Positions 6,855-14,935 of a DNA stretch of 28,944 nt are shown piece by piece. Position 1 is the stretch's first letter, and the number at the start of each line of letters is the position of its first letter. The position numbers and the translations under genes were made by a program. The stretch comes from JBKPDV01 sp046728075 (GTDB lineage Bacteria > Acidobacteriota > Thermoanaerobaculia > UBA5066 > Gp7-AA6). The stretch lies in NCBI GenBank assembly GCA_046728075.1, contig JBKPDV010000248.1, positions 1 to 28,944 on the forward strand, given 5' to 3'. The notes under the pieces were generated by a model. That model did no database searches and was not told where the DNA came from. It worked only from the letters and a program-made list of their open reading frames with translations.

Positions 6855-8403
6855 GGACGGTCTCTTGCGTGCCTTCCGGAGTGGGAGCGAGGTCGACGAC
6901 GGCCACTCCTTCCGTCGAGCCGGTCGCGCCCTCGCGAATGGCCGCGAGCACGTCGCGCCCGCGCGTCAGCAAGGGCACGAGGGGCGGATACAGGCGGTCG
7001 GCCGCGGCCCCGGCCGGCCGAACCCTGGTCTCGAGGAGGCGCCGTCGGCGCCCCGTGACCTCGTCCTTGCGCTCGGCGGCCTTTTCCATTTTCTCGCGCA
7101 TCTGTCCGATCTGATACGAGATCTTCCGGCGGGTGGTTTCCAGAGCGCCTGAGAGCGTCGGGTCGATTTTCTGGATGCTCTCCTCCAGGCCGGCCAGGCC
7201 CGCGTCCGCGTCGCGCGCGATCTGGTCGAGCTGTTCGCCTTCCGGCAGGCGCGGCGCCGCCTCCGTGCGATCCGCCAGGAGGTCCCGGGTTTCGACACCG
7301 AGAGCACGGGCCGCGCGGCGCTCCACCGGACCGATCCAGACGACGTGCGACCTCGGGAGGAGAACGGGAGGGCGCAGCCCGAAGATCGGAAAGAGCGGGA
7401 GCGCCTGGGCGTGGTACGCGATCTCGGCCGGCCCGAGAATGGAAGCCGCCGCGGGGAGGAGGAAGGATTTCAAAACCGGCCGGGTGAGAACGTCCGCGGA
7501 AACCCAGGCTTGCCCGGAGGTGATGAGCTTCGAGGCCCGGTCGAGATCGTCGACGCGGCGCCGCTCTCCCTTTTCGACGAGAAAGAAGGGGAAGACTCCC
7601 GGGCGGTGCGGCACCGGCACGGGGTATCCGTCGCGTTGCACCGCTTGCTCGGCCTGCGCGAGCACGCGCTCGATTTCCTCGCGCTTGGCCGCGGCTTGGG
7701 CAAACAGATCGGCCGCGGCCGGACGCGCCTCGGAAACGCTCGCGTCGAGAACCAGCAGCGGCTCCTCGATGAGGTCCAGCAGCGTTTCGATGAAAGCCCC
7801 GCCGTAGGGGTGTCCCGGAGCGCTGCGGCGCGCGAAGGCTTCGAGGATCTCCCGCGCCTCGGGGGTTTTCGCGTCTTCCTGGAAAGCGGCGAGGATCTCT
7901 GTGACCCGCTCCGGTATGGGCAGTTCTCCGACGGGATGCCGGTTGGCGCGGTCGGCTCCTTCGAGGACCAGCACCTGCGGCCCTTCTTCCGTCGGCCGGG
8001 CCGTCTTGGCGATCTCCTCGAGATCATGATCGTCCGTCAGGGCGTAGAAGACCGGAACGGCCGGGACCCCGCGCGCGCTGATCTCGCGCGCCACGCGAAT
8101 GGCATCCCACGCCTTGACGAGGGTATAGAGCGGCCCCGAAAAGAGACCGACCTGGTGTCCGGTCACGACGGCGACCGCCTGGCCTTTCGAAAGCGCCTCG
8201 GCTTGCTTCGCCGCCTCCGCGCCGCGGAAACGGAAGGCGGCGGCGGAGACCTTCGCCGATCTCCCCAGAAGCTCGCGGGCCCGCTCGGTCGCGGCCTCGA
8301 GCGCGGGCGGATCGGGAAAGAAGGCGGGACGCTTGCGAAGAAACGCCAGGAAAAGGGGGTTCAACCCCGCATAGCGCTCGAAGGGGATCACTTCGGGTTT
8401 CAT
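6844..8403 (-). CDS. bshC: BshC, putative cysteine-adding enzyme of bacillithiol synthesis
   Basis: BshC is needed to add cysteine to GlcN-malate and so complete bacillithiol. Its chemistry is still poorly defined. The 519-residue product has the Rossmann-like core motif TGHQVGLFSGP (residues 81-91), where many homologues have TGQQ. It also has VPVFYALTDDHDLEE (116-130), and its length matches the family. A charged helical stretch near the C-terminus (about 405-470) fits the coiled coil seen in the B. subtilis structure. The ATG start overlaps the stop of the methyltransferase gene (ATGA at 8400-8403). A longer in-frame extension upstream would run antiparallel in frame through the methyltransferase and is rejected. 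Confidence 0.93.
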   Translation of the reverse strand: MKPEVIPFERYAGLNPLFLAFLRKRPAFFPDPPALEAATERARELLGRSAKVSAAAFRFRGAEAAKQAEALSKGQAVAVVTGHQVGLFSGPLYTLVKAWDAIRVAREISARGVPAVPVFYALTDDHDLEEIAKTARPTEEGPQVLVLEGADRANRHPVGELPIPERVTEILAAFQEDAKTPEAREILEAFARRSAPGHPYGGAFIETLLDLIEEPLLVLDASVSEARPAAADLFAQAAAKREEIERVLAQAEQAVQRDGYPVPVPHRPGVFPFFLVEKGERRRVDDLDRASKLITSGQAWVSADVLTRPVLKSFLLPAAASILGPAEIAYHAQALPLFPIFGLRPPVLLPRSHVVWIGPVERRAARALGVETRDLLADRTEAAPRLPEGEQLDQIARDADAGLAGLEESIQKIDPTLSGALETTRRKISYQIGQMREKMEKAAERKDEVTGRRRRLLETRVRPAGAAADRLYPPLVPLLTRGRDVLAAIREGATGSTEGVAVVDLAPTPEGTQETVHAG

Positions 8404-9122
8404 GATTTGCTCGCGAGAAGAATCAAGCGCGGGGAATCGCGACTGACCGGACATCCGTCGAAATTTCCCCAGAGACTCTCGACTCGCAGACCTGCGTTCT
8501 CGACCATCCGTGCCAGCTCCTCCGCGGTGTAGGCTCGCACACTTTCCCGAAAGTTCTCGGTCGAGCCTCCACGCCGGACCTCGATCTCCTTCTCGATGCG
8601 TCGCGTGTCCTCCTTCCACCAGCGACGGATTCGGTATTCGCGATCGGGTGTCGACCGGCTTTCTTCAGGGACCAGGCGGGCGAGAGCGTATTCGATGCCG
8701 AACGTGTCGCAGAGAAAGCGGCCGCCGGATTGCAGCACGCGAGCGACCTCCCTCACGACCGCCACGTTGTCGAGCTCCGCGAGGAAATACCCGAAGCTCG
8801 TGAAGAAGTTCACGACGGACCGAAAGACGCCGTCCGCGAAGGGGAGGCGTCGCATGTCGCCGCGGACGAGCGAGAGTCGCCCGGCGCGCGCGCGCGCGAG
8901 CTCGAGCAGGGGCGCGGAGTAGTCCAGACCCACGGGAGGAAAGCCTCGCTGTGCAAAGGGAATCGAATGACGCCCCGAGCCGCAGCAGAGGTCGAGGAGC
9001 GGAAGCGGCTCGGGCGCCAGGTGGTCGAGCGCGAAATCAACTTCCCGCCGCGCGTGCTCGTCGTCGCGATGCGGATAGAGCTCGAGGTACTCCTCCCCGA
9101 ACCAGGATTCCCACCAGGCCAT
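8400..9122 (-). CDS. Class I SAM methyltransferase leading the bacillithiol operon (NmbA candidate)
   Basis: The 240-residue product is a class I SAM-dependent methyltransferase. Motif I is LLDLCCGSGRHSIPFAQRG (about residues 42-60). The acidic end of strand 2 is in VGLDYS, motif II in LVRGDMRRLPF, and the later VLQSGGRFLCDTFG is motif III-like. The N-terminal WWESWFGEEYLELYPHRD resembles small-molecule methyltransferases. It is the first gene of the bsh operon and its stop overlaps the bshC start. Green sulfur bacteria make N-methyl-bacillithiol with a SAM methyltransferase (NmbA), so the same role is a reasonable inference here. Sequence orthology was not tested. It has no Shine-Dalgarno; a CATAAT hexamer ends 6 nt before the ATG. 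Confidence 0.82.
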   Translation of the reverse strand: MAWWESWFGEEYLELYPHRDDEHARREVDFALDHLAPEPLPLLDLCCGSGRHSIPFAQRGFPPVGLDYSAPLLELARARAGRLSLVRGDMRRLPFADGVFRSVVNFFTSFGYFLAELDNVAVVREVARVLQSGGRFLCDTFGIEYALARLVPEESRSTPDREYRIRRWWKEDTRRIEKEIEVRRGGSTENFRESVRAYTAEELARMVENAGLRVESLWGNFDGCPVSRDSPRLILLASKS

Positions 9123-9128
9123 GGGCGG

Positions 9129-9134
9129 ATTATG
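9129..9134 (-). promoter_or_regulatory. -10-like hexamer CATAAT, possible leaderless start of bsh operon
   Basis: Minus-strand CATAAT lies 6 nt before the methyltransferase ATG, and no ribosome-binding site is visible. A transcript starting about 7 nt past the hexamer would begin at the start codon. No good -35 is seen; the upstream DNA is the heptamer array. Confidence 0.35.
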
Positions 9135-9252
9135 GACTGAGGACGACGGACTGCAGACTGAGGACTGAGGACTCGGGCGGCTGCAGTCACGAGAAGAATT
9201 CTTGTGACTTCTGCTCCTTCAGTCCTCAGTCCTCGGTCCTCAGTCCTCAGTC
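9135..9252. repeat. Inverted heptamer array, unit GACTGAG, with an inner hairpin
   Basis: The left array has six consecutive 7-bp units from 9135 to 9176 (GACTGAG three times plus variants). The right array has five units of CTCAGTC type from 9218 to 9252. They are complementary and separated by 41 nt. That spacer holds its own 11-bp hairpin at 9185-9209 (AGTCAC...GTGACT around GAATTC). The element fills almost the whole gap between the divergent bsh operon and the alpha/beta hydrolase gene, so any promoters lie in or beside it. Confidence 0.85.
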
Positions 9253-9256
9253 GGGC

Positions 9257-9262
9257 TAGAGT
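9257..9262 (+). promoter_or_regulatory. -10-like hexamer TAGAGT before the hydrolase GTG
   Basis: TAGAGT is followed by 6 nt and then the GTG start, so transcription could begin at the start codon. It directly follows the right arm of the heptamer element. No convincing -35 is visible. Confidence 0.3.
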
Positions 9263-9268
9263 GGGAGT

Positions 9269-10111
9269 GTGGCGGTTCAGAGTTTCTCGTTGACCAACGA
9301 TGAGGATCTTCCCCTTCGGGGCGATGTCGATGCCCCGGCCGCGCGCGGACCGGTCGTCGTGTGCGTCCACGGCTTCAAGGGATTCAAGGACTGGGGCTTC
9401 TGGCCCGAGACGGCGCGCCGGCTGAGCGAGGCCGGGTATTGCGTCGTCCGTTTCAATTTCGCTCACTCGGGCGTCGGTGAAGACCTTCAGAGCTTTGGTG
9501 AGCCGGGACTCTTCGAGAGCGGGACCTACTCGGCTGAGGTGGCAGACCTGCGCGCCGTGATCGCGGCGATCGGAGCCGGGCAGCTGCCGTCTTCCGGGCG
9601 GATGGACCCGTCCCGGATCGGCCTGCTGGGGCACAGCCGCGGGAGCGTGGCGACGCTCGCCGTGGCGGCCTCGGGAGAATTCCCGGTGCGGTCGGTCGCC
9701 TTGTGGAACCCGGTCTCGCGAGCGATGTGGTGGAACCGGGAGGAACGCCGGCAGTGGCGCGAGAAGGGATACTGGGAAGTCGTCAACGCGCGGACGCGGC
9801 AGGTTTTCCGGATCTCAACGGCATTGCTCGACGATGCGGAACACAACGAGGCCGCGCTCGATCCTGCCGCCAATGCGCGCCGCCTCGAGGTTCCTCTTCT
9901 GGCGGTCGTCGCTTCCGAGGACGAATCCGTGCCTCCTGAAAATGGGATCCGCCTCGCGCGGGCGGCGCCGGCGGGATCGGGAAGCATCGCCGAGATCCCA
10001 GGGACCGGTCATACCTTCGGCGCCGTCCATCCGTTCGCTGGCGCGACCCCGGCTCTCAACCAGGCAATTCAGTCGACGCGCGAGCATTTCGATGCAGCGC
10101 TCGGGGGATGA
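9269..10111 (+). CDS. Alpha/beta hydrolase
   Basis: The 280-residue cytoplasmic protein has an alpha/beta-hydrolase fold. The oxyanion segment is VVCVHGFKGFKDWGF (about residues 30-44). The nucleophile elbow is GHSRGS (about 119-124, Ser the nucleophile). The acid residue is probably in VVASEDESV (about 213-221), and the catalytic His is in GTGHTFG (about 246-252). It resembles dienelactone-hydrolase or serine-aminopeptidase-like hydrolases, but the substrate is unknown. GTG is chosen as start because it precedes the first beta strand at the normal distance. No other good start or Shine-Dalgarno is seen. One nucleotide separates its stop from the lipoprotein start, so the two form an operon. 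Confidence 0.82.
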   Translation: MAVQSFSLTNDEDLPLRGDVDAPAARGPVVVCVHGFKGFKDWGFWPETARRLSEAGYCVVRFNFAHSGVGEDLQSFGEPGLFESGTYSAEVADLRAVIAAIGAGQLPSSGRMDPSRIGLLGHSRGSVATLAVAASGEFPVRSVALWNPVSRAMWWNREERRQWREKGYWEVVNARTRQVFRISTALLDDAEHNEAALDPAANARRLEVPLLAVVASEDESVPPENGIRLARAAPAGSGSIAEIPGTGHTFGAVHPFAGATPALNQAIQSTREHFDAALGG

Positions 10112-10112
10112 A

Positions 10113-10733
10113 ATGAAGAATCAGCGAACCCTGGTTCGTGCGACGGTCGCCCTGGTTTTGACCCTGGCCTGCGGCGGGGTCCGGACCGTCTCGCGCGACG
10201 GCTACCGGGCGCAACTCGTCTTCGGCGGCCAGGAAAAATACACGATCGCGGTGCGGGGGGAGAAGAAGCGCGTCGAAGGCGATTTCGACGGCTCACAGCT
10301 CGTGAAGATAGTGCGGCCCGACCTGAAGAAAGTCTGGCAGTTCCGCCCCTCCACCAAGAAGCTGCTGGAGGAATCGTGGCAGCCCACCGACGAGATCGTG
10401 CCGGGCTATCCGCTCGACCCCGCGTTTGATCCGCAAGCCTACGCGAGCCGCTTTCGCGCAACGGTGCAGCGCATCGACGACGCGATCGCCGGGATACATC
10501 CCTGCGAGCGATATCTCTTCGCGCTCCCCTCCGGCGACCGCGTCACGGTCTGGGTCGCGCGCGACCTGGAAAGACTCGCTGTCAAGGTCGAGCACGAGAA
10601 GAAAAAAGACGAGGAGCTCGCCCCCTTCAAGGTCGTCGAGCTTCTCGACGTACGCATCGGAGCCGACCTGGATCTGTTCGAGAAGCCGAAGGGCTATACG
10701 GCAGCGAAGAGCTATCAGGAACTGGGGAAGTAG
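10113..10733 (+). CDS. Putative lipoprotein of unknown function
   Basis: The 206-residue product starts MKNQRTLVRATVALVLTLAC, a signal peptide ending at a cysteine (residue 20) in an imperfect lipobox (T-L-A-C). The mature part is beta-rich and lysine-rich, with VRGEKKRVEGDF and VWQFRPSTKKLLEESW around residues 48-90. This recalls LolA-like or DUF4412-like envelope proteins, but I do not recognise the family. The start is set by GGGGG at 10103-10107 and the 1-nt gap to the hydrolase gene. Its TAG stop is the first part of the left arm of the following heptamer hairpin. Confidence 0.7.
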   Translation: MKNQRTLVRATVALVLTLACGGVRTVSRDGYRAQLVFGGQEKYTIAVRGEKKRVEGDFDGSQLVKIVRPDLKKVWQFRPSTKKLLEESWQPTDEIVPGYPLDPAFDPQAYASRFRATVQRIDDAIAGIHPCERYLFALPSGDRVTVWVARDLERLAVKVEHEKKKDEELAPFKVVELLDVRIGADLDLFEKPKGYTAAKSYQELGK

Positions 10734-10821
10734 CTCTCAGCAGTCAGCTATCAGCTATCAGCTTGAATATGCCCCGGAGTCAATGGCTGGCTGTGAGCTG
10801 TGAGCTGTGAGCTGAAAGCTA
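10731..10821. repeat. Inverted heptamer array (hairpin), unit AGCTATC/AGCTCAC, embracing two stop codons
   Basis: The left arm 10731-10764 carries AGCTCTC, AGCAGTC, AGCTATC, AGCTATC. The right arm 10788-10821 carries GAGCTGT repeats and ends GAAAGCTA. The AGC cores pair in register every 7 nt, with mismatches in between. The two outermost triplets are the TAG stop of the lipoprotein and, on the other strand, the TAG stop of the membrane protein, so the stops pair with each other. The loop is 23 nt. Confidence 0.75.
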
Positions 10822-11892
10822 CGCTCGCTGCGGCTCGAGCGGACCGAACTCCCTGAAGAGAATGTGGTCGTAGAAGTAGTGAATGAGCAGGAACGAGAGA
10901 ACCACGACATAGTACGCCCGGTCCTGCGGCATGCCGAGCACGCGCCAGAGAACCAGATAGACGCCGCCGGCGAGCAGCGTCGCCGTGATCATCGCGGCGT
11001 AGAAGCTTCCGGTGTGAGAAACGCCGGAGATTTTCCGGACGAATCCGCTTCCGATCTCGTTGCGTTCCGCCTTGCGCGACAGGATGAACCAGGTCAGAGC
11101 CAGGTATTGCAGGGAGTGCCACGTGTTGAAGCCCTGAAACGCGATGTCCAGGTTGTCGAAGATCGGAATGATGAACGCGAGGGCCACCGTAGCCGACATG
11201 AAGAGCAGGCGAGGCCAGGTCGTCTCGCCTCGGCGGATCTCGCGCGCCGTGCGAACAACGTAGAAGAGAAAGAAGAGGGCGAAGCCGATCGTGAACGCCT
11301 GAGCGACCCAGGCATGCTTCAGGATGTCGGGAAAGAGCAGCGTCGAGGTTCCCAGGCTGAATTTCCCCGCCACGAATTTGTACATCGCGACCGTGTAGAG
11401 CGACCCCAGGATCAGCGCTCCATCCAGCCAACGGTCAATCGGATGGATCCGCGCGGAAGCCTTCCGCCGGTACGTCTCGGAGATGTATTGCGCCTGATGC
11501 GTCACGTGAACGGAAGCCCAGAAGAAGAAAAACGTCAGGAGCAGAAGAAACGAGTAGATCGAGCCGAGGATCACCAGCGTCGGAATCACCACGAGCGGCG
11601 CGTAGGAGAGGATTCCGAACCTTTCCCGGAAGCGCGGCTCGAGCGCCGTGCGCAGGTAAGTGGAGTACATATGCGGGCCGCCGACCAAGAGCGTCACGAC
11701 CAGGCCGACGATCAGGCTCGCGGTGGCTTCCGAAGCGCCCAGGTACTTCAGGAGCCCATAGGACAGGTACGGGAGAAAGACGAGCACGCCCGAAAGCGTC
11801 AGAAAAATCAGGTCGAACCGGCGGTTATAGATCCAGGGCCCGCTCGCGATCGGGCTTCTGGTGGCCATGCTGGGGCTCGCGATGGAAGACAT
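10819..11892 (-). CDS. Polytopic membrane protein with paired conserved-looking histidines
   Basis: The 357-residue protein has about eight or nine hydrophobic segments. Several histidines sit at or in them: GGPHMY (H74), HVTHQAQYI (H129, H132), FNTWHSLQYL (H259) and IHYFYDH (H338, H343). This spacing suggests a metal site within the membrane, as in Brp/Blh-type carotenoid oxygenases or desaturase-like proteins. That is analogy, not a family match. ATG 11892 is chosen because GGAGG precedes it by 3 nt and a TAGAAT hexamer lies at 11909-11914. Reading further upstream gives an arginine-rich tail that overlaps dus. Another in-frame ATG at 11868 is possible. It is divergent from dus. Confidence 0.72.
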   Translation of the reverse strand: MSSIASPSMATRSPIASGPWIYNRRFDLIFLTLSGVLVFLPYLSYGLLKYLGASEATASLIVGLVVTLLVGGPHMYSTYLRTALEPRFRERFGILSYAPLVVIPTLVILGSIYSFLLLLTFFFFWASVHVTHQAQYISETYRRKASARIHPIDRWLDGALILGSLYTVAMYKFVAGKFSLGTSTLLFPDILKHAWVAQAFTIGFALFFLFYVVRTAREIRRGETTWPRLLFMSATVALAFIIPIFDNLDIAFQGFNTWHSLQYLALTWFILSRKAERNEIGSGFVRKISGVSHTGSFYAAMITATLLAGGVYLVLWRVLGMPQDRAYYVVVLSFLLIHYFYDHILFREFGPLEPQRA

Positions 11893-11908
11893 AGGCCTCC
11901 GGCGGCGG

Positions 11909-11914
11909 ATTCTA
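11909..11914 (-). promoter_or_regulatory. -10-like TAGAAT upstream of the histidine-rich membrane protein
   Basis: TAGAAT on the minus strand matches TATAAT in five of six positions. It lies 16 nt before the chosen ATG, with GGAGG between, giving a leader of about 10 nt. No clear -35 is visible. Confidence 0.4.
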
Positions 11915-11960
11915 CTCTCGCCGCCTCGTCCGCTGGCTAACCATACAAGTCTCGTGCCGT

Positions 11961-11966
11961 TACAAT
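11961..11966 (+). promoter_or_regulatory. -10-like TACAAT directly before dus
   Basis: TACAAT ends 8 nt before the dus ATG. The short gap TCCTCCTC contains no Shine-Dalgarno, so the mRNA may be leaderless. The -35 is not convincing. Confidence 0.4.
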
Positions 11967-11974
11967 TCCTCCTC

Positions 11975-12979
11975 ATGCTGCGCCTGGGTGCCGTTCCCGT
12001 CGATCCGCCGCTGATTCTGGCGCCCATGGCCGGGATCACGGACCACGCCTATCGGCTGATGCTGCGCCGGATCGGGGGCGTCGGTCTCGTGACGATGGAG
12101 TTCATCTCCTCTGAGGCCATTACGCGGGGAATCGCGCGTCAGTTGCGAAAAATGGTCTTTACCGACGAAGAGCGGCCGCTCTCGATCCAGATTTACGGCT
12201 CCGACCCGCAGCGCATGGCGGCGGCGGCGGATATCGTCGAGGAGCTCGCTCCCGACGTCTGCGACATCAACATGGGTTGCCCGGCCAACAAGGTGCTGAA
12301 GGGTTGCGCCGGCGCCGCGCTGATGGCGGACCCGAAGCTCGCGCGAGCGATCGTGGCCGAAGTCCGCAGCCGCCTGTCCATGCCCTTGACGGTCAAGTTC
12401 CGCCTCGGGGTCGACGATGCCCGGAAGAATTTCCTGGAGATCGGCCGGATCTGCGAAGGGGAAGGGGCGGCGGCGGTCGCAATGCACGGCCGGACCGCGC
12501 GACAGATGTACACCGGACGCGCCGATTGGGATCGCATCGCGGAGCTCAAGGCGGCCCTGACCATTCCGGTCGTCGGAAACGGAGACGTCGAGACCGCGGA
12601 TGACGCCCACGCCATGTTCGAACAGACCGGATGCGATGCGGTCATGATCGGGCGCGCCACGATGAAGAATCCCTGGATCTTTCGCCAGATCGCGGATCGG
12701 CGGGCGGGACGTCCGGCGCGGGAAGCGGGATTGGAAGAGCGCCGGGATTTGATGCTTGCCCATTTCACCGCCATCGAGCGGGAGGCCTTCGATCCGCGCG
12801 AGGCTCTCCACAAGCTGCGCACGATGACCGGCTGGTACACCCACGGCCTGACCAACGGCCGGGCGCTGCGGGTGCGGATCTCGGGGCTCGCGACGCCGGC
12901 GGACTTCCGCGACGCGGTCGAGGAGTTCTTCCGGTCGCAGGTGGACATGCCAGCCGAGCCAGTGGCGGTCTCGGCGTGA
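11975..12979 (+). CDS. dusB: tRNA-dihydrouridine synthase (DusB-like)
   Basis: This FMN enzyme reduces uridine to dihydrouridine in the D-loop of tRNA. The 334-residue protein shows the family order. LAPMAGITDHAYR (residues 15-27) comes first. INMGCPANKV has its catalytic Cys at 102, and VKFRLG marks the barrel. HGRTARQMYTGRADW is the FMN/tRNA motif, and VVGNGDV and MIGRATMKNPWIF bind phosphate. The motif set fits the DusB branch best; the paralogue letter is less certain. ATG 11975 is chosen since LRLGAVPVDPPLILAPM is the normal N-terminus, and codons upstream give unrelated sequence overlapping the divergent gene. There is no Shine-Dalgarno. Confidence 0.93.
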   Translation: MLRLGAVPVDPPLILAPMAGITDHAYRLMLRRIGGVGLVTMEFISSEAITRGIARQLRKMVFTDEERPLSIQIYGSDPQRMAAAADIVEELAPDVCDINMGCPANKVLKGCAGAALMADPKLARAIVAEVRSRLSMPLTVKFRLGVDDARKNFLEIGRICEGEGAAAVAMHGRTARQMYTGRADWDRIAELKAALTIPVVGNGDVETADDAHAMFEQTGCDAVMIGRATMKNPWIFRQIADRRAGRPAREAGLEERRDLMLAHFTAIEREAFDPREALHKLRTMTGWYTHGLTNGRALRVRISGLATPADFRDAVEEFFRSQVDMPAEPVAVSA

Positions 12980-13048
12980 CCGAATCCAGGCTCAAGGAGT
13001 CTTAAACCGGGAATGTCGCGCTGGGCTTTTCCCGTTGCCTGATTCTGC

Positions 13049-14935
13049 ATGATCCGTAAGACCGCGTGCCTCCTGGCGGCGCTCCTTTCGCTGTCGGCAG
13101 TCGGCTTTGCCCAGGCTCCCGCCCAAAAGCAAAAAACCGACGTCAAGACGCTGGTCGGCAGCTACGCCCTCGAGGTCACCCCCGAGTACCTGGGCATGGC
13201 GAACAAGAAGACCGTCGTCCGCCTGCGCCTCTCTTCGCCGGAGCTCTCCAAGGCGGCTTCCTCCCGCGGCGTCCGGGCGGTCAGCGGCGAGGTGCGCGGC
13301 AGCTTTGCTTCTGCCGGGCAGGTCGTCGACACGTTCCGCTATCCGGTTACCGGCGACGTGGAGGGGGGCAGGACCTTCACCTATTCGTTCCTGCGCGCCG
13401 TGCCTCCCGGCACCTACCACGTCCAGCTGTTCTTCAACGACCCCGGCGGCCACCAGGTGGGAAAGGCGGAGGTTGATCTCTTCGTGCCCGAGATTGGAAC
13501 CGTCTTCCGTCCCGAGATGGCTCCTGCCGACTCGAGCACGCTGCCCGAGGCCGAAGCGATCGTGCTGGCTGACAGCGCGGCAAACGCCGCGCCCGCGGGC
13601 TCCGAGCCCAAGCTGAAGATTCTGGCCCCGGATCGCGAGGCCCCGTTGGGGCTCCTGCGACTGTCGGCCGAGATCGAGCCTCCGATCACAAAAGTCGAGT
13701 TCTACCTGGACGAACGTCTTCTGGTCGCGCGCAATCGCCCACCCTACTCGGTGGAGATCGACCTGGGCACGGTCCCCCGGCGCCAGACCCTCCGCGCGGT
13801 GGGATACGACGAATCGGGCGCGGTCATCGACGAGGACGCTTACGCGATCAACGAGGGAAGCGCGCACGTGGCGGTGCGCGTGCTCCCGACGCCGGATCTC
13901 GAGTCGGGCAACGTGCGCGTGAAGGTGGCCGTCCAATCGATCGGCGGGGGAGTCGCGAAGAAGGTAGAGCTCTTTCTCGACGAGAAGAAGATCGGCTCCT
14001 GGACAGCGGGGCCCTACCAGGTCACGATCCCTTACGCCTCGTATGCCCGCGCCAACTATCTGCGGGCGATCGCCATCGCCGAAGATGGACGCGAGTCCAA
14101 CGACATCCGGATGCTGCGCGGGCCGCAGACGACCGTCGAGAGCGTCCGAGTCGACGTCGTCCAGCTCCACATCTCCGCCATCGACAAGGATGGCCGGTTT
14201 GCGAAGGGGCTCGGTAAGGATGATTTCCACGTGTCGGAGGATGGCCGGCCGCAGACGGTCTCGGGCTTCGAAGTCGCCGAGAATCTCCCTTTGAACATCG
14301 GGCTCGTGATCGACAGCTCGGGCTCGATGGAGAAGGGGATGCCGTTCGTGCGCGACGCCTGCGCCGAGCTCTTCCGCGGCCTGATGCGGGAGAAGGACCA
14401 TGGTTTTGTCGTGGAGTTCCGCGACCAGCCCAAGTTTCTCCAGCAGCTCACCTCCGACTCCGGCGCCCTGCAGCGCGCCTCGCGAGACCTGAGGGCTGGG
14501 GGCGCGACGGCCCTGTACGACGCCGTCGTGCTGGGCCTCTACCAGTTCCGCACACTCACGGGGCGCCGCGCTCTGGTCGTGGTCACGGACGGAGACGACA
14601 ACCGGTCCCATGTCGAGTACGACACCTTGCTGCGCTACGCGCGGTCGGCGGGAGCGCCGATCTACTTCATCGCGGTGAACATCCCGCTGACCGACTTCAA
14701 GTCCCGGAAGGTGATCCACGAGATCGCGAAAGAGTCGGGGGGAGATGTCTTTTCGATCGGCAGCGCCGCGAAAATGCCCGAGGTCACGCACCGCATCGAA
14801 GAGGAGCTGCGTTCCCAGTACATCGTCGCTTACCGGAGCGACTCCACGAAGCCTCCGGGAGAGTATCGGTCGGTAACCGTGGCGATCGGAAAGCCAGGGA
14901 TCGCGGCGAGGACGGTGAGGGGGTATATCCCGTAG
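13049..14935 (+). CDS. Secreted VWA-domain protein of the acidobacterial VWFA-related type
   Basis: The 628-residue product has a signal peptide (about residues 1-22, ending GFAQA). Beta-rich segments follow. One is around LKILAPDREAPLGLLRLSAEI (about 187-207) and its neighbours carry the Ig-like phrases KVEFYLDE and KVELFLDE. The C-terminal von Willebrand A domain (about 410-600) has a complete MIDAS metal site: DSSGSM from Asp 422, the Thr in GGATALYD, and VVTDGDDN. Before it lies the typical GLGKDDFHVSEDGRPQTV segment of the 'VWFA-related Acidobacterial' family. The ligand is unknown; metal-dependent protein binding outside the inner membrane is likely. No Shine-Dalgarno precedes the ATG. 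Its TAG stop begins a heptamer array. Confidence 0.87.
   Translation: MIRKTACLLAALLSLSAVGFAQAPAQKQKTDVKTLVGSYALEVTPEYLGMANKKTVVRLRLSSPELSKAASSRGVRAVSGEVRGSFASAGQVVDTFRYPVTGDVEGGRTFTYSFLRAVPPGTYHVQLFFNDPGGHQVGKAEVDLFVPEIGTVFRPEMAPADSSTLPEAEAIVLADSAANAAPAGSEPKLKILAPDREAPLGLLRLSAEIEPPITKVEFYLDERLLVARNRPPYSVEIDLGTVPRRQTLRAVGYDESGAVIDEDAYAINEGSAHVAVRVLPTPDLESGNVRVKVAVQSIGGGVAKKVELFLDEKKIGSWTAGPYQVTIPYASYARANYLRAIAIAEDGRESNDIRMLRGPQTTVESVRVDVVQLHISAIDKDGRFAKGLGKDDFHVSEDGRPQTVSGFEVAENLPLNIGLVIDSSGSMEKGMPFVRDACAELFRGLMREKDHGFVVEFRDQPKFLQQLTSDSGALQRASRDLRAGGATALYDAVVLGLYQFRTLTGRRALVVVTDGDDNRSHVEYDTLLRYARSAGAPIYFIAVNIPLTDFKSRKVIHEIAKESGGDVFSIGSAAKMPEVTHRIEEELRSQYIVAYRSDSTKPPGEYRSVTVAIGKPGIAARTVRGYIP

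Noticed and set aside
7345..8532. Plus-strand frame opposite bshC
   Set aside because: bshC motifs are intact on the minus strand; this is an antisense shadow in GC-rich DNA.
12992..14791. Long minus-strand open frame opposite the VWA gene
   Set aside because: Its composition is arginine/aspartate-rich without domains, and the plus strand encodes a complete VWA protein with a signal peptide and MIDAS site.
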